Shown here piece by piece: positions 14,754-27,027 of a DNA stretch of 32,500 nucleotides; position 1 is the first letter of the stretch, and each line of letters opens with the position of its first letter. Under the pieces are notes generated by a model, which saw nothing but the letters and a program-made list of their open reading frames with translations, did no database searches and was not told the origin of the DNA. Location: contig MCFG01000078.1 in the NCBI GenBank assembly GCA_002104895.1, forward strand, positions 1 through 32,500. The letters are read 5' to 3'. The DNA is from Anaeromyces robustus (taxonomy: Eukaryota > Neocallimastigomycota > Neocallimastigomycetes > Neocallimastigales > Neocallimastigaceae). The position numbers and the translations under genes were made by a program.

Positions 14754-15783
14754 GGAATAATTTTTTTATTAAAAGAATAAGTTGAAATATAAATATTTAT
14801 ATATAAATATGATATTTTCCTTTTTCCATTTTATTTCACTTTGAACATTCTAAACATTTATAAATTAATAAATAATATATAAACAATAATTATAAATATA
14901 TATACAAAGAAAATCTAAAATAGTTTATACATATAATAATAATGAATAGTATTAATATTTATACATGTAAAAATTAAAGTTTCTTCATACCTTAAATATA
15001 TGAAAAAAATTTTTTATTTATTATAATATATAAATATCGAGAATAATTATGTAACTAAAAAATAATTATTTTTAATTTTTTCTAATATAGATAATTTATG
15101 GTATCTCTACATACGAGATATATTCTTTTTAATAAAAAATTTTATCATTTTTGTATTTACAATATTATCTAAAATTATCTTTTCCAGGTTAATACAATAT
15201 ATAAATAGAAGTTATATATATATATTAATATTATAATATCAATAATTTTTGTTTTATTATTATTATGTTTTAATGAATATCTTATTTATATAAAAATTCT
15301 TATTAAATATTTATTTTTTGTCATATTATCATCATCATTTCATTTTATTATTCTATAGATTTTTTTTAATAACTTGGTTAATATATTTTATAACATTCAA
15401 TTATAATCAAAACTTTATATTAAATGAAATTTTACATGAAGTAACTTATTTGTTTAATTTTTGTTTTTCTTTATTCTCATTATCAACAAATATATCATCT
15501 AAAATTATATCATCTTTAATTAATTCAAAATTAATATATTCACCCAATATCAATGGAAATTATTATATATATACTAGAGAAAATGAACGTCACACTTCTA
15601 TTTACAATCCAAAAGCATCTATATCAGATTCTGAATCCTATTGTACTCTTCCAAAATATCATTTATTAAGTAATGAATGGCTTTATAATAATTCTTCTAT
15701 AGATATAGATATTTCTTCTATATATATATCATTAACTTCACCTGATACTAGTATATGTGAAGTACCAATTTTTAATGAAAATC

Positions 15784-15868
<85 letters not shown>

Positions 15869-17459
15869 TAATAATAATAATAATAACAATAATAATAATA
15901 ATCATAATAATAATAATTACCATCATAATAATAATAATTACCATCATAATTATAGTTATAATAATTATAGTAGTAAGGAAAATTATTCTTCTGAAAAAAA
16001 AGAAAGAGAAATTGTAGATTTTTCAGAAATATTTAAAAAATTAAACATAATTCAAGGATCCTTAAATCAATTAGATCATAGATTTACAAAATTATCACAT
16101 AATACAGAAGATATTAAAAAAAATCATAAAAAAATATATTATTCTTTAGAAGGATTTAGTATAGAAATATATTCCCTTTATAAAAGATTAAATAGCTTAA
16201 AAGAAAGGTTAACTCATACAATGTATGCAAAATCTAAAGCAATGGATTATCGTTATAAAAAAAACTTGGAAAGGGAAGAAAGAATATTAAAAACTCTTCA
16301 TGATCATATAGCACAATTATATGATATACAAATTGAAATAATAAATCAAATGAATCATGCTTTTTCTTTTACTAATGACAATAATAATAATTATAATAAA
16401 CAAATACAAAATGATCAAATAAAAAGAAAATATTTATTGCTACAACAAGAAATGAATAAATATAAAATGATGTTAACACTTTTTGAATTACCATTAGATT
16501 TAATTATTCAAAATGATTCTCTTCCATATTTTGAGGATTTTCTGGAATTTATTAAAAGAGAAAATAAAAGTTTAGGTCGCTATATTGATTCATTAAATTT
16601 ATATGAAAATTCATTTATCAATTATGATATATGTTTATTAAATAATGATAATTTATTATTGTCATCATATAATTCATTGATTTGTCCATTACTTCAAAAT
16701 AATTTTAATAATGAATTTCAATCAAAAATTATTGATAATTTAAATATTATTAATTATAAAAATAATAAAAATGTTTCTTCTAAAAATGAATTAAGTATTA
16801 TTTATGAATTATATAATATTTATCATGAACGATATATTAACCTTAAACAAAAAAATCTTAAAGAGAATCAAGAAAATGATCAACTTTTTGCTGAAATTGA
16901 AGAAATAAAAAAACAAATAAAAAATGTTTATTCTATTATACGTATATTAAGTAAAAATCAAGAAAATTTAGAAAACAAATTTAAATCTATTAAGCAGTTA
17001 TTGATTAAAATACCTTCATCTTCATCATCCTTAAAAAATAAATCAAGTAATGAAAATAATTATAATAATAATAATAATATTGATAATAATGAAGAAGAGT
17101 GGGTTTGTTCTTATCATAATTCTATTTTCTATGATCAACTAATTACTTATATTTCACCTTTAACATCATCATCAATAATTTCACCATCTTCTTCCAATGT
17201 TTCAATTATAAACCAATGTCCTTTATTTAATAATGAATTTATTAATTTAATTTATCAATATGTCATGAAAAAAATTCAAGAAACTGATTATGGTATAGAT
17301 CAACCTGATTATGCATTAAAAAGTAGTGGCGGTTTTATTCTTTATAGTTATACTAGTCCAACTTTCCTAGGTGAAATATTTTATGAACAAACAAGACTAA
17401 ATAACAACAACAATAACAATAACAACAATAACAACAACAACAACAACAACAACAATAAC

Positions 17460-17502
<43 letters not shown>

Positions 17503-18059
17503 CGTCTTCTTCTTTTATTAAAACCTTAATTTTCAATTATTTATTACCAATCACTCGTTATTCATCTTACTCTTATTCATCGCCAGATTTAATACTTGAA
17601 CCTCATATTTTACCTGGTTATGGTTGGATAATGCAAGGATCCTCTGGCTATATTACTATAGGATTAGCTCAACCAATTTACCCAAAATCTATCACGATAG
17701 ATCATCTTCCTTCTAATCTTAATTTAGAAACTTCATTAACATCTGCACCAAGGTATATAGAAGTCATAGGTATTTATGATATTCAAAAATATAAATTAAA
17801 TTCAAAAAAAGGTAATAAGAAAAATGTAAAAGAAAAGTATATTAATAATGATGAAAATGAAATAGTTCTTTTACCGATCTTTGAATTTAATCCATTATAT
17901 ATATCTTCTTCTTCTATTTCTTCTTCAAGTCGTACTATTACAGTACCTGAAGAAATTTATCTTAAAATTAAAAAACCAATTCAATATATTCATGTAAAAA
18001 TTCTTTCAAATTGGGGAAATAATGATTATACTTGTATTTACAGAATAAGAGTCCATTAA
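14138..18059 (+). CDS. SAD1: SUN-domain nuclear-envelope protein (Sad1/UNC-84 family), four exons
   Basis: The exons are 14138-14279, 14442-14504, 15091-15187 and 15359-18059; phases 1, 1, 2 match at each junction, and 3003 nt give 1000 residues. Residues 1-70 are the short nucleoplasmic part. Exon three encodes a hydrophobic helix (about 79-99, IFFLIKNFIIFVFTILSKII), and exon four starts with a second (about 102-114, FFLITWLIYFITF). A luminal region follows with a pure poly-Asn tract (15786-15906) and coiled-coil sequence (about 310-660). The SUN domain begins near residue 750 with DYALKSSGG and continues with PGYGWIMQGSSGYITIGLA, ITIDHLP and SAPRYIEVIGIYD. It ends with YIHVKILSNWGNNDYTCIYR. 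SUN proteins span the inner nuclear membrane and bind KASH proteins as LINC complexes. A second poly-Asn tract (17399-17499) splits the SUN domain; no catalytic role applies. The first ATG (14132) is out of frame and stops after three codons. Confidence 0.9.
15786..15906 (+). repeat. Poly-Asn coding tract, almost pure AAT codons
   Basis: About 40 Asn codons, nearly all AAT with a few AAC towards the 3' side, in the luminal linker of the SUN protein. The low codon diversity points to recent trinucleotide expansion. The opposite strand and another frame give long poly-Leu and poly-Ile open frames here, which are shadows. Confidence 0.93.
17399..17499 (+). repeat. Poly-Asn coding tract with mixed AAC/AAT codons inside the SUN domain
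   Basis: About 33 Asn codons, AAC-rich in the first half and AAT in the second, between FLGEIFYEQTRL and the following Ser/Phe segment. The codon mixture suggests an older tract than the one at 15786-15906, with renewed AAT expansion at its 3' end. It falls in what should be a loop of the SUN fold. Confidence 0.92.
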
Positions 18060-18479
18060 ATTTATTTAATATATGGATTTCATTTTAATATAACATTTTT
18101 TTTTTACAATATTTTAATTAGATTAGAAAAAAAAAATTAATATTAGAATAGATTTATATATATTATGTATATATTCTATTTTATTAATATTTTTTATTCA
18201 TCAATTATTTATTTTAACAACAACATAATTCATTAATTAAAACTTTTTTTATATTATTCTACATTCTATTTTTTTTTTTTTTTTTTTTGTTTTTTTGTTT
18301 TTTATTTATTTATTTATTTATTTATTTTAATATAATTCAATAAAAACAATAAAAATAAAATAAAATAAAAAAATAAAAAACTAAAAATAAAAAATAGCAT
18401 ATTGTCATAATTTTTAATAAAAGTAATTTATTTAAAGAATAACAAAATTAATTAGTAGAGTAAATAATTAAGTTGGATA

Positions 18480-18660
18480 AACGAACACCTTAATTCTATG
18501 GAATCACCAATATATACTTTTTTGAAAATGTGAATATGTTGTGGTATAATTGTTTGTATTACTTCTTCCTGTTAACTTGGCCTTGCTCTCCAGACAAAAA
18601 TCTGTATAAGAATCTGAACAGACTCTGATATTTGAATATCTTAAATTATATATATAATAT
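18480..18660. other. Region of raised GC and complexity, unassigned (gene relic or structured RNA)
   Basis: It has clearly more G and C than the surrounding spacer and no microsatellite. On the minus strand one frame reads CSDSYTDFCLESKAKLTGRS and ends at a stop (18506-18504). The neighbouring frame, after a stop, reads EEVIQTIIPQHIHIFKKVYI and GDSIELRC, as if a frameshift joined two halves of an old coding sequence. The same DNA has short inverted pairs (CAGACAAAAATCTG and TCTGAACAGA). No RNA family or protein family was recognised, so this is only a candidate. Confidence 0.35.
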
Positions 18661-19479
18661 AAATTAATATAACTAATCAATGACAAAAAAAAATTGACAC
18701 TACATGTTTTAGATTGATATTATTATTATTAAATATTATTATTACTATTATTATTATTATTAAATATAACATTTTATATTATATCCTTTAAAAATTATCA
18801 TAATTTTGTTTCTTCTAAGTTTATAAAAATATTACAACTCAAATATTAAGGAAAATGAAAATTGATGTTTATAATTTTATAAATATATATATATATATAT
18901 TTATTTCTTTTCTTTTTTTTTTTATTTGTTTATTTTTTTTTTATTTTTTATTTTTATTTTTATTTTTTTTTTTTTTTTTTTTTTTTTAGTTTAGTAAATA
19001 CTATAACTATAATAATGACTTCTTACTTAATAAAAAAAAAAATATTAAATAAATATAATAAAACAATATAATAAATAAAATATTATTTATTAATTTATAT
19101 TAATAATACTTTTATTTTATTTAAGTGAATATATTTTTTTTATTACATATTAATAATGATTGATAATTAATATAAAACCTTATAAATAATAAATTTATTA
19201 TTAAATTTTTATTATAATTATTTTATTATAATTGTTATTTTTTATCTTTTTATATATATATATATTTTTTTATTTTTTTTATTATTATTTTTTAATTTTT
19301 TTTATTCATTTTATTATATTATATTTAATTTGTTCTATCTTATATAATATATAATTTTTTTTTGTTATTAAAACATCTTGCTAACTTTTTTTTTTGTTTT
19401 GTTATGTTTTGTATATGTGTTTTGATTTATATATATTTGTTATTGTAATTTGGTTTTCGTTTTTCGTTTTTCGTATTTC

Positions 19480-19480
<1 letters not shown>

Positions 19481-19538
<58 letters not shown>
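19481..19538. repeat. 58-nt T homopolymer preceded by TTTTCG repeats
   Basis: An uninterrupted run of T, preceded at 19453-19480 by four CGTTTTT-like units. It lies in the 3' flank of the minus-strand endosulfine gene, where it would read as a long A tract. Confidence 0.95.
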
Positions 19539-19539
<1 letters not shown>

Positions 19540-20176
19540 AATATGTGTTTGTGTGAATCTTTTTATAAATATATATTACATTTTAATAAAATAAAATAAA
19601 AATAAAGAAAAAATAAAATGAAATAAAATAAAAAAAAAAAAAAAAAAAAGATAATAAAAAAATATGCTAAAATTAGTTATTATTTATTTTTCAATACTTT
19701 TTATTTCTATTTTTATTTTTATTTTATATTTATATTTATTTTTCATTATTATTTTTCTCATTATTATTATTCATCATAAAATATAATAAAAAATAAAAAA
19801 TAATAATATAAAAATGAAAATAAATAAAATATATAAAAAATAAAAAAAATAAAAATAAAAAAGATTTGTTTTATATCAATAAATATATAATTCCTTTTTT
19901 TGTTTATCCTGATTTCATTTCTTTTTTTTTCCTGTAATTTTCTTTTTTGTTCTTATATTGATACTTTTTTTTAAATTTTTTTATTTCAATTTTTTTTTTA
20001 ACTTTTTTATTTTAATAAGTTTTATTTTTCTTTATTTTATTTTTTAATTTATTATTTTTTTTTTTTCAAAATCATTATTATTATTTTTATTTTTTTATTT
20101 TTTTTTTTTTTTTTTTAATTTTTAATTTTTCTTTTGATGTTGAACTTGATTTTTTATACTAATATTCCAGTTTTTT

Positions 20177-20986
20177 TTATTCTAAATTTTCACTAGATTT
20201 AGAAAGTGTTGATTCTCTTGCTGGACTATTACTAATATCTTTCTTTAATTGTTTTGGGATAGAATGTGGAATACGTTCAGGTGAAGGAATTTGTGAACCA
20301 ACATCACGAGGATTAGATACACCAGCCTTAGAGAGTGCATAATCTCCTGAATCAAAATATTTTCTTTCACCCTATTCCAACATTAAATATTGAATATATA
20401 TATAAATATAAAAATATTTAAAAAATATATTTTAAGAAAAAATAAATAAAATAAAAATTTAAAATATATTAGTGATATATAATATATATGTCATTACTGA
20501 TTAATATATATATATTCCAATATTTAAATTATGAATATGTTGCTAATTTTTATTTTAATTGATAATTAGTTTGTTTTTAAATAATAATTTTATTGTAACA
20601 TTATATTATGATAAATTCATTATTATTTTAAAGTATATATTATACTATTATTAAATATATTTACATAATTTTTAAATTTCAATTATCTTGGGAATATTTT
20701 TTATATGTATTTTATACTTTATACTGTGTATATATAATCTTTAATATATTTTTTAAATAAATATTTTTTTTTTATTTTTTTCATTTTTTAAATTTTTATT
20801 TCAATTCTATTTTATTTTCTTTATTATTACTATTATTATTATTTTTATTATCATTATCTTTTATTATAATTATTGTTATTATTATTATCTATTATTATTA
20901 TTATTATTATTTTGTTATGTTTATTTTATTATTATTACTATTTATTATTATTATTTATTATTATTATTATTATTTTGTTATGTTTA

Positions 20987-21017
<31 letters not shown>

Positions 21018-21393
21018 TTGTTATGTTTATTTTATTATTTTTATTATTATTATTTATCATTATTTTATTTATTTATTATTATTATTCCTGGTTTAAAATA
21101 TACCTTTAAACGATTATTTAAGAAATCTTTCTTCTTTGGTGGTAAACGACCATATTTATTATAAAAGATTTTTTCTTCTTCAGATAGTGACTAAAAAAAT
21201 ATTGTTGCATTATTATCATTATTAAAAAATAATTATTAATTATTATTAGTAACAACTCAAAATCTTTTATTTATTACTTTTGTTGATTTTTCAATTTAAA
21301 ATGGATTATTCATCAAAAATAATATAATAAAATATAAATCAAAAATAAAAATATAATATTTACGTTTACATCAATTTTGGTGTTATTAGACAT
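20177..21393 (-). CDS. IGO1: Endosulfine/ARPP-19 (Igo1-type) PP2A inhibitor, three exons
   Basis: Minus-strand exons are 21393-21364 (MSNNTKIDVN), 21190-21104 and 20371-20177, phases 0 and 0, 312 nt, 103 residues. Exon two holds LSEEEKIFYNKYGRLPPKKK and FLNNRLK. Exon three starts GERKYFDSGDYALSKAG, which contains the family's invariant FDSGDY with the phosphorylatable Ser at residue 47. In known members, Greatwall/Rim15 kinase phosphorylates this Ser, and the protein then binds and inhibits PP2A-B55, linking nutrient or cell-cycle signals to mitotic entry or quiescence. Length matches the family (about 100-140). The Ser/Pro-rich C-terminal half is typically disordered. The second intron is 732 nt and filled with TTA/TTAT repeats. 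The exon-one donor could alternatively be the earlier GT at 21369-21368, which would keep frame only if two codons were dropped. Confidence 0.93.
20372..21103 (-). other. Long repeat-filled intron of the endosulfine gene
   Basis: Donor GTATAT at 21103 and acceptor AG at 20373-20372. It includes an imperfect tandem repeat at about 20870-21080 (blocks of ATT units separated by TTTTGTTATGTTTATTTT, seen three times), which creates a low-complexity open frame on the plus strand that is not a gene. Confidence 0.75.
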
Positions 21394-22380
21394 TGTGTTT
21401 ATTTTAATAATATATATTATAAAAAAATTATTTATAAGGGTTTGTTTTTATTAGAATAACTGTAAAAAATAAACTATATATTTTCCGTGTTAAATTTTTG
21501 AATTGAATAAAATTTAATATATATATTCCCGTTAATATTGAAATAGTTTCGATATTTTCAATTAAATTTTTAACATTATCATTTTATTTATTTATCCAAA
21601 ATTACAATTATGAAGGGGAAAAAATTATAAAATATTAATATTAATATATAAAATATAAATAAAAATAAAAAAAGTTAGTTTTTTTTTCTTATTTTATTGT
21701 TTATCTAGTATAATAATTTATATAAATTTTGTTATATAAATATAATAGTTAGACTTTTATTAAAAAAACATATAACTTATAATATTCATTATTAATATAT
21801 TATTATATTTTTTATTTTATTATTATTATTATTATTATATTATCTCTATTGTTGTTGTTTTTATGTTTTTTTAAAATTCTACTATTATATTATTATTTAT
21901 ATTAAAATGAATATTTTATTAAGAAGGAATAAAATTTATTTTGGTTTTACATTATCAAATATTAAATTGTTTTTTTTTTATTATTGTTGTTATTTATAAA
22001 TTCAATTAAAATTATTAATAATACTGAATACTATTATTAGATTGATAATTGTAAAAAAAAAAAAAAAAAAAATTATGTTGTCTTTTATTGATAAAATCTA
22101 GTTTTCAATATAAAGATTTAAAAAATATAATTCTTTTAAATATATAGTAACTTTATATAAATAAAAATGAATATAATTACTTTTTATTAATGAATAAAAA
22201 TCTTTTATTTCTTTATTCTTTGATTTCTTAAATTCTAAAAATTATTTACTTTTATATTTAACTTCCTTTATCTTTTTCTTTATCTTTTCTTTTATTTTAG
22301 ATTTATAATTTAATTAAAAAAGTTTTAAATAAAATAAATATATATTATTATTTTTAAATTTTTTAAAAAATAATAATATA

Positions 22381-22440
22381 GTAAAATTTTTAATAATATA
22401 ATAAAATTTTTAATAATATAATAAAATTTTTAATAATATA
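22381..22440. repeat. 20-bp tandem repeat, three copies
   Basis: The unit ATAAAATTTTTAATAATATA occurs three times head to tail; the first copy begins GT instead of AT. No function was recognised. Confidence 0.93.
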
Positions 22441-22723
22441 AAAAAACAATAATATATTTAATAATTTATTGTTAAAATTATTATTTAACTATAAAATTAA
22501 TTATTAATTATTATATATTTATATTATATTTATTAATAATAATAGTATTATTAATTTTTTTATAATTATTTATAATTATTTATTATTTTATTATTTATTA
22601 TTTTTTTTTTCATTTTCTCAAATTAATAATGAATTAATAATGAATACATATATTATAGAATATATTAGAATATACTCTAATTATATATTATTTTTAGTTT
22701 ATAAAAAAAGAAATATTAAAAAC

Positions 22724-22792
22724 AAATAAATAAATAAATAAATAAATAAATAAATTAATTAATAAATAAATAAATAAATATATTAATAAATA
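22724..22792. repeat. (AAAT)n microsatellite, imperfect
   Basis: Runs of AAAT/TAAA units interrupted by TTAATT. Confidence 0.85.
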
Positions 22793-23384
22793 AATATAAA
22801 AATAAATTAATATATGATTTATAACATTTATAATTAATAATATAATAATAATATATATATATATATGGTATAATGTAAAAAATAAAAAGCTGATTCTTTT
22901 GCTTTGACTTTCATTTAATATTAATAGAATTATAGAAAAAAAGAATAAAGAATATTCATAATTTTTATAGAAAAACAATTATATTTTATAAAAAGAAGTA
23001 TATAAATAAAAAATAATAGTAAATAATAAATATAAAATGAAAAAATACAATAATAAAATAGGAATATAATAATAACAATAAATTAGATAAATTCTATTAG
23101 TAATACTTAATATTATTTTAATAAATAATGACAAGCTAATATAAAAAAAAATTGGCAATTGTATATTAAATAAATCTATCAATAAATCATAAAAATAATC
23201 ATTAACACCATTTATTATCAAAAAATAGTAATATTAATAATGTCCCCATATTTTAAACAATCAATAAAGCATTTCAACCTATAACAATTGATATTTATTT
23301 ATATTATTTATATCTAATAATAAGTTTAAAATTAAAATAAACTCAAATGAAAAAAAAAAATAAAAAAACTTCCCGATTTATTTC

Positions 23385-23408
23385 ATTTATTTATTTTATT
23401 TATTTATT

Positions 23409-23459
<51 letters not shown>

Positions 23460-23508
23460 TTAATTTATTAATTAATATATTTATTTATTTATTTATTTAT
23501 TAATATAT

Positions 23509-23539
<31 letters not shown>

Positions 23540-23540
23540 T
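23385..23540. repeat. (ATTT)n microsatellite, interrupted
   Basis: Three ATTT blocks separated by TTAATTTATTAATTAATA and TTAATATA spacers, in the spacer upstream of the C2-PH gene. Confidence 0.93.
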
Positions 23541-24022
23541 TATTTACTTATATATTTACCTATTTATATATTATTTACTTATTTATTTAATGATTTACTT
23601 ATTTTACTAAATTGCTTAATTTAATTAGTTATATATATATATTTTTATATAACAATTTAACTTAATAATTTATGTTAAATGTTTAATAATGTTTATAATA
23701 TTATTTATATTAAATATATTTAAGAAAGAACCATTACTTCTTAATAAAGATATAAAATAATTATTATATTAAAAGGTTTTCGTCTTAATCATAAAAATAA
23801 AATATATTAATAAAAAATACTTTTATTTTTAAAAACTCCAATAAATAAATTAATATTGTATTTTTTTATAATATATATATTAAAAATTTTAAATACTTGT
23901 AAAAACAAATTAAAATAATATAAAATAAATAAAATATTATAAAATGGATTAATGATTATAAAAAAAAATTATTTATTTATTTTTTTTAATAATATTATAT
24001 AACTTGTTATTGTTTTAACATA

Positions 24023-24025
24023 ATT

Positions 24026-24096
<71 letters not shown>

Positions 24097-24098
24097 TT
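24023..24098. repeat. (ATTT)n microsatellite
   Basis: About 18 ATTT units ending in TTATTATTATT. Confidence 0.94.
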
Positions 24099-24330
24099 AT
24101 TATTATTTTTTAACTTTCTAATAATAGTATAGAAAATATGTACATATATTCTAAATATAGCACAAAATACAAAAATAATTAATAATATTAAAAGAATATA
24201 AGACATTTTATGTATATCTTTTTTTTTATTTTATATATCAAATATTTTTTATACATAAAAAATGGATATGTATAATAATACTTTATTCATTAAATAAATT
24301 ATGTAGTTATAGCTATATAAAAGTATATAT

Positions 24331-24438
24331 ATAATAAAAAAAAATGATTGCATATTTTTTTACATTCTATTATATCTATTAAATATAATAAAAAAAAATG
24401 ATTGCATATTTTTTTACATTCTATTATATCTATTAAAT
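24331..24438. repeat. 54-bp perfect or near-perfect tandem duplication
   Basis: Two adjacent copies of a unit that includes ATGATTGCATATTTTTTTAC and ATTCTATTATATCTATTAAA; the ATGATTG marker recurs at 24344 and 24398. It is non-microsatellite sequence duplicated as a block, so it differs from slippage of short units. It lies about 450 bp upstream of the C2-PH start codon. Confidence 0.92.
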
Positions 24439-24882
24439 ATAATAAAAAAAATTATATAAAAGATTTATTAATTTTTTTTAATGTTAAGATAATGAAATAA
24501 AGTTGAAAATTATTTTTTTAAATATAGTATAAAAGATAACACAAGATTTTTCTACATACATAATTAATTATAATAACTATTATTTTTTAATAAAATTATA
24601 AAAAAAATATAATAAAAAAATTATATATATATATATATATATATTTATAAATGATTAGGTTTAGTTATTAATAGCTTTATTTTATACATATAAATTAATT
24701 GAAAGAGTTTTTTTTTTTATTTACTTTTTATTTTATTTCGTATCATCTTTATAATATTTTGTTTATAGTTTCTTTTTTATAAATTAAAAATCTAATATAA
24801 TAATTAATTTAATATTTGAAAAAATAAAAAAATATCTATACATTTAGATTTTTAAGTATCGAATCCAAACAGATAAAATAGT

Positions 24883-26943
24883 ATGATAGTTAGAGATTAT
24901 AGTTCATTAGCTTCTGTTTCATCTTTTTCATCCTTATCCGTTTCGGATGTGGAAGAAGAAAATAGAACAAATGTAAATAATTTTGATTCTACAAAACCAC
25001 CTATTTTACCTGTTGGTCAATCATTAAAAACTTTATATTTACCTCCATCTATTGATAGTATTGATAATTTATCATCAGGATTATGGAATTGGATTCATAC
25101 CCAAGATTTTATAAGTCAAGAAAGTGCAAATGATTTGACTGCTTTCCAGGGAAGTGGTACAAAAGTTATTTTTAATAGTGAAAAAATGATTAATGGAAAA
25201 ATAATTAAGAATAAACATGCTGTAATGGATAATCATGAAAATGCTTCACTTTTTGAAATAGTTGGAAAGAATGTTAAAACAAAAAATAATTCTTATAAAT
25301 GTCCATTACCAAGACCATTGTAATAAAAAAAATAATATTTAAAGAAAAATATTTAATTATATTATTTTTTATTAATTAATAAATCATTTATATATATATA
25401 TATATATATACTATTATTCTTTATATGTGTTAATTGATTACTTTATACTATAATTTCCAAAATGAATACAATGGAATTATGAATATAAATTTATATTCCA
25501 ATAAAATAAATAAATTAATTTAAATAAATTTTTTTAATATAGACCTCCTAAAAAAAAAAGTAACCTTGATAGTTTACAAACTTTAAGAGGTTCAGAAAGT
25601 TCTATATCAAAATCTATACCAAATCTTTCTTCTGAATCAAGTTCACTTTTATACAATTCAGTTTCATCGATTGCAACAAGAGTAGATGAATCCTCAACTA
25701 ATTCAAGTGTATATATTCAAGGTATAATATATAAATATTTGATCTAATAATAAAGAATCATTAATTGAAATAATAATATATGAATTAAAAATAAAAATTT
25801 TAATATAAATAATAATTTCTTTTTTTAATAATAAAAAATATTTATATTATTATTATATATATAATAATTTCTTTTTTTTTTTAGTCGTTGAATTGCAAGG
25901 AAAACTTTCATCCAAATGTAAATAAATTTAATATATATTCATTCATTATGATTTAATTATTATGTTAAAACTTAATTATTAATTATTTATATTACAACTA
26001 ATTATATATATATAATAAATATAAATTTATCTAAATTAAATATTATTTTGAAAATTAAATAAAATAAAAATGAAGTATCATCAATATATTGTGTTGTTGA
26101 AGTTGGAAAAAGAAAATATCGTTCAGACCCAATAAAAGTAGAAAAGAATAGTACTTCAATTCCAATACGTGAAGGATTTTTATTGTAATTATTATTATTA
26201 ATCTATTGTGATATATATTTTTATAAATATAAATAAATAAATCCATATAATATATAATAATTACATTTATTAAAATTAGTATTATTGTTAATTTTTAAAA
26301 TTAAATAATTTTCCCATTAATAAATATATTTTTAATTTTTTATTATATATCAATTAATACTTATTAATAATCAAAAATTCATGTTTGACTTATAAACTAT
26401 TATCATTATTATTCCATCCTATAAACGAATTAAAAAAAAATTAATAATTAAAAAATAATTAAATATTTATCGATATTTCTATGCATATATAAAGTGATGT
26501 ACCATCAGCAAACTTTACTGCAGTAGTTAAAGTTTATGGTATTCATCAACCTCATGGAAAATCTGTATTTTCAACTTTAACTAGACCATTCAATCGTCGT
26601 ATATCTACCATTAGAAGATCAAATTTTACTTTAAATAATAGTATTGAATTTAATAATCAAATGTCTCAAGAAAATATATGGGAAGGAACAGAAATTTATC
26701 TTGGAGAAATTAGTTTTCAACTTACAAATATTAAATTTTCAAAATTAACTGGTACCTATCCACTTTTAATTTCTTCTTCTTCTTCTATTTCTTCAGTTTC
26801 AAGTTCTTCTTCAAAATTATTTTTAAAAAATCGTAAAAATGTTCATAAAGTTCCAAAAATGGTAATACAAATGGGTATTTATAATGAAGAACAATCTAAT
26901 GTTGATTCACCAAAAATACCTGTAAGTGAGACATAACAATAAC

Positions 26944-27027
<84 letters not shown>

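Larger units (their letters stand above)
18060..20176. other. Spacer between convergent genes
   Basis: The 3' ends of the SUN gene (plus) and the endosulfine gene (minus) face each other here. The stretch contains T-rich runs, ATTT repeats (18301-18326), TTTTCG repeats followed by a 58-nt T tract, and one region of higher complexity at 18480-18660, listed separately. No other coding signal was seen. Confidence 0.6.
21394..24882. other. Repeat-rich spacer between divergent genes
   Basis: This is the shared 5' region of the endosulfine (minus) and C2-PH (plus) genes, about 3.5 kb. It holds a 20-bp tandem repeat, several (ATTT)n arrays and a 54-bp direct duplication, listed separately. Minus-strand open frames at 22694-23221 are nearly all Ile/Leu/Phe/Tyr and appear to be compositional artefacts. 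No gene was found. Confidence 0.6.

Noticed and set aside
15683-16017. Poly-Leu and poly-Ile open frames on both strands
   Set aside because: They are the other frames of the poly-Asn AAT tract in the SUN gene.
18480-18660. tRNA or spliceosomal RNA
   Set aside because: No tRNA B-box, cloverleaf, U1 ATACTTACCTG start, U6 ACAGAG or U5 loop sequence; only unassigned hairpins.
22694-23221. Minus-strand open frames totalling about 175 codons with one stop
   Set aside because: The translation is almost wholly Ile, Leu, Phe and Tyr with (AAAT)n at one end; no motif and no splice context, as expected of AT-rich spacer.
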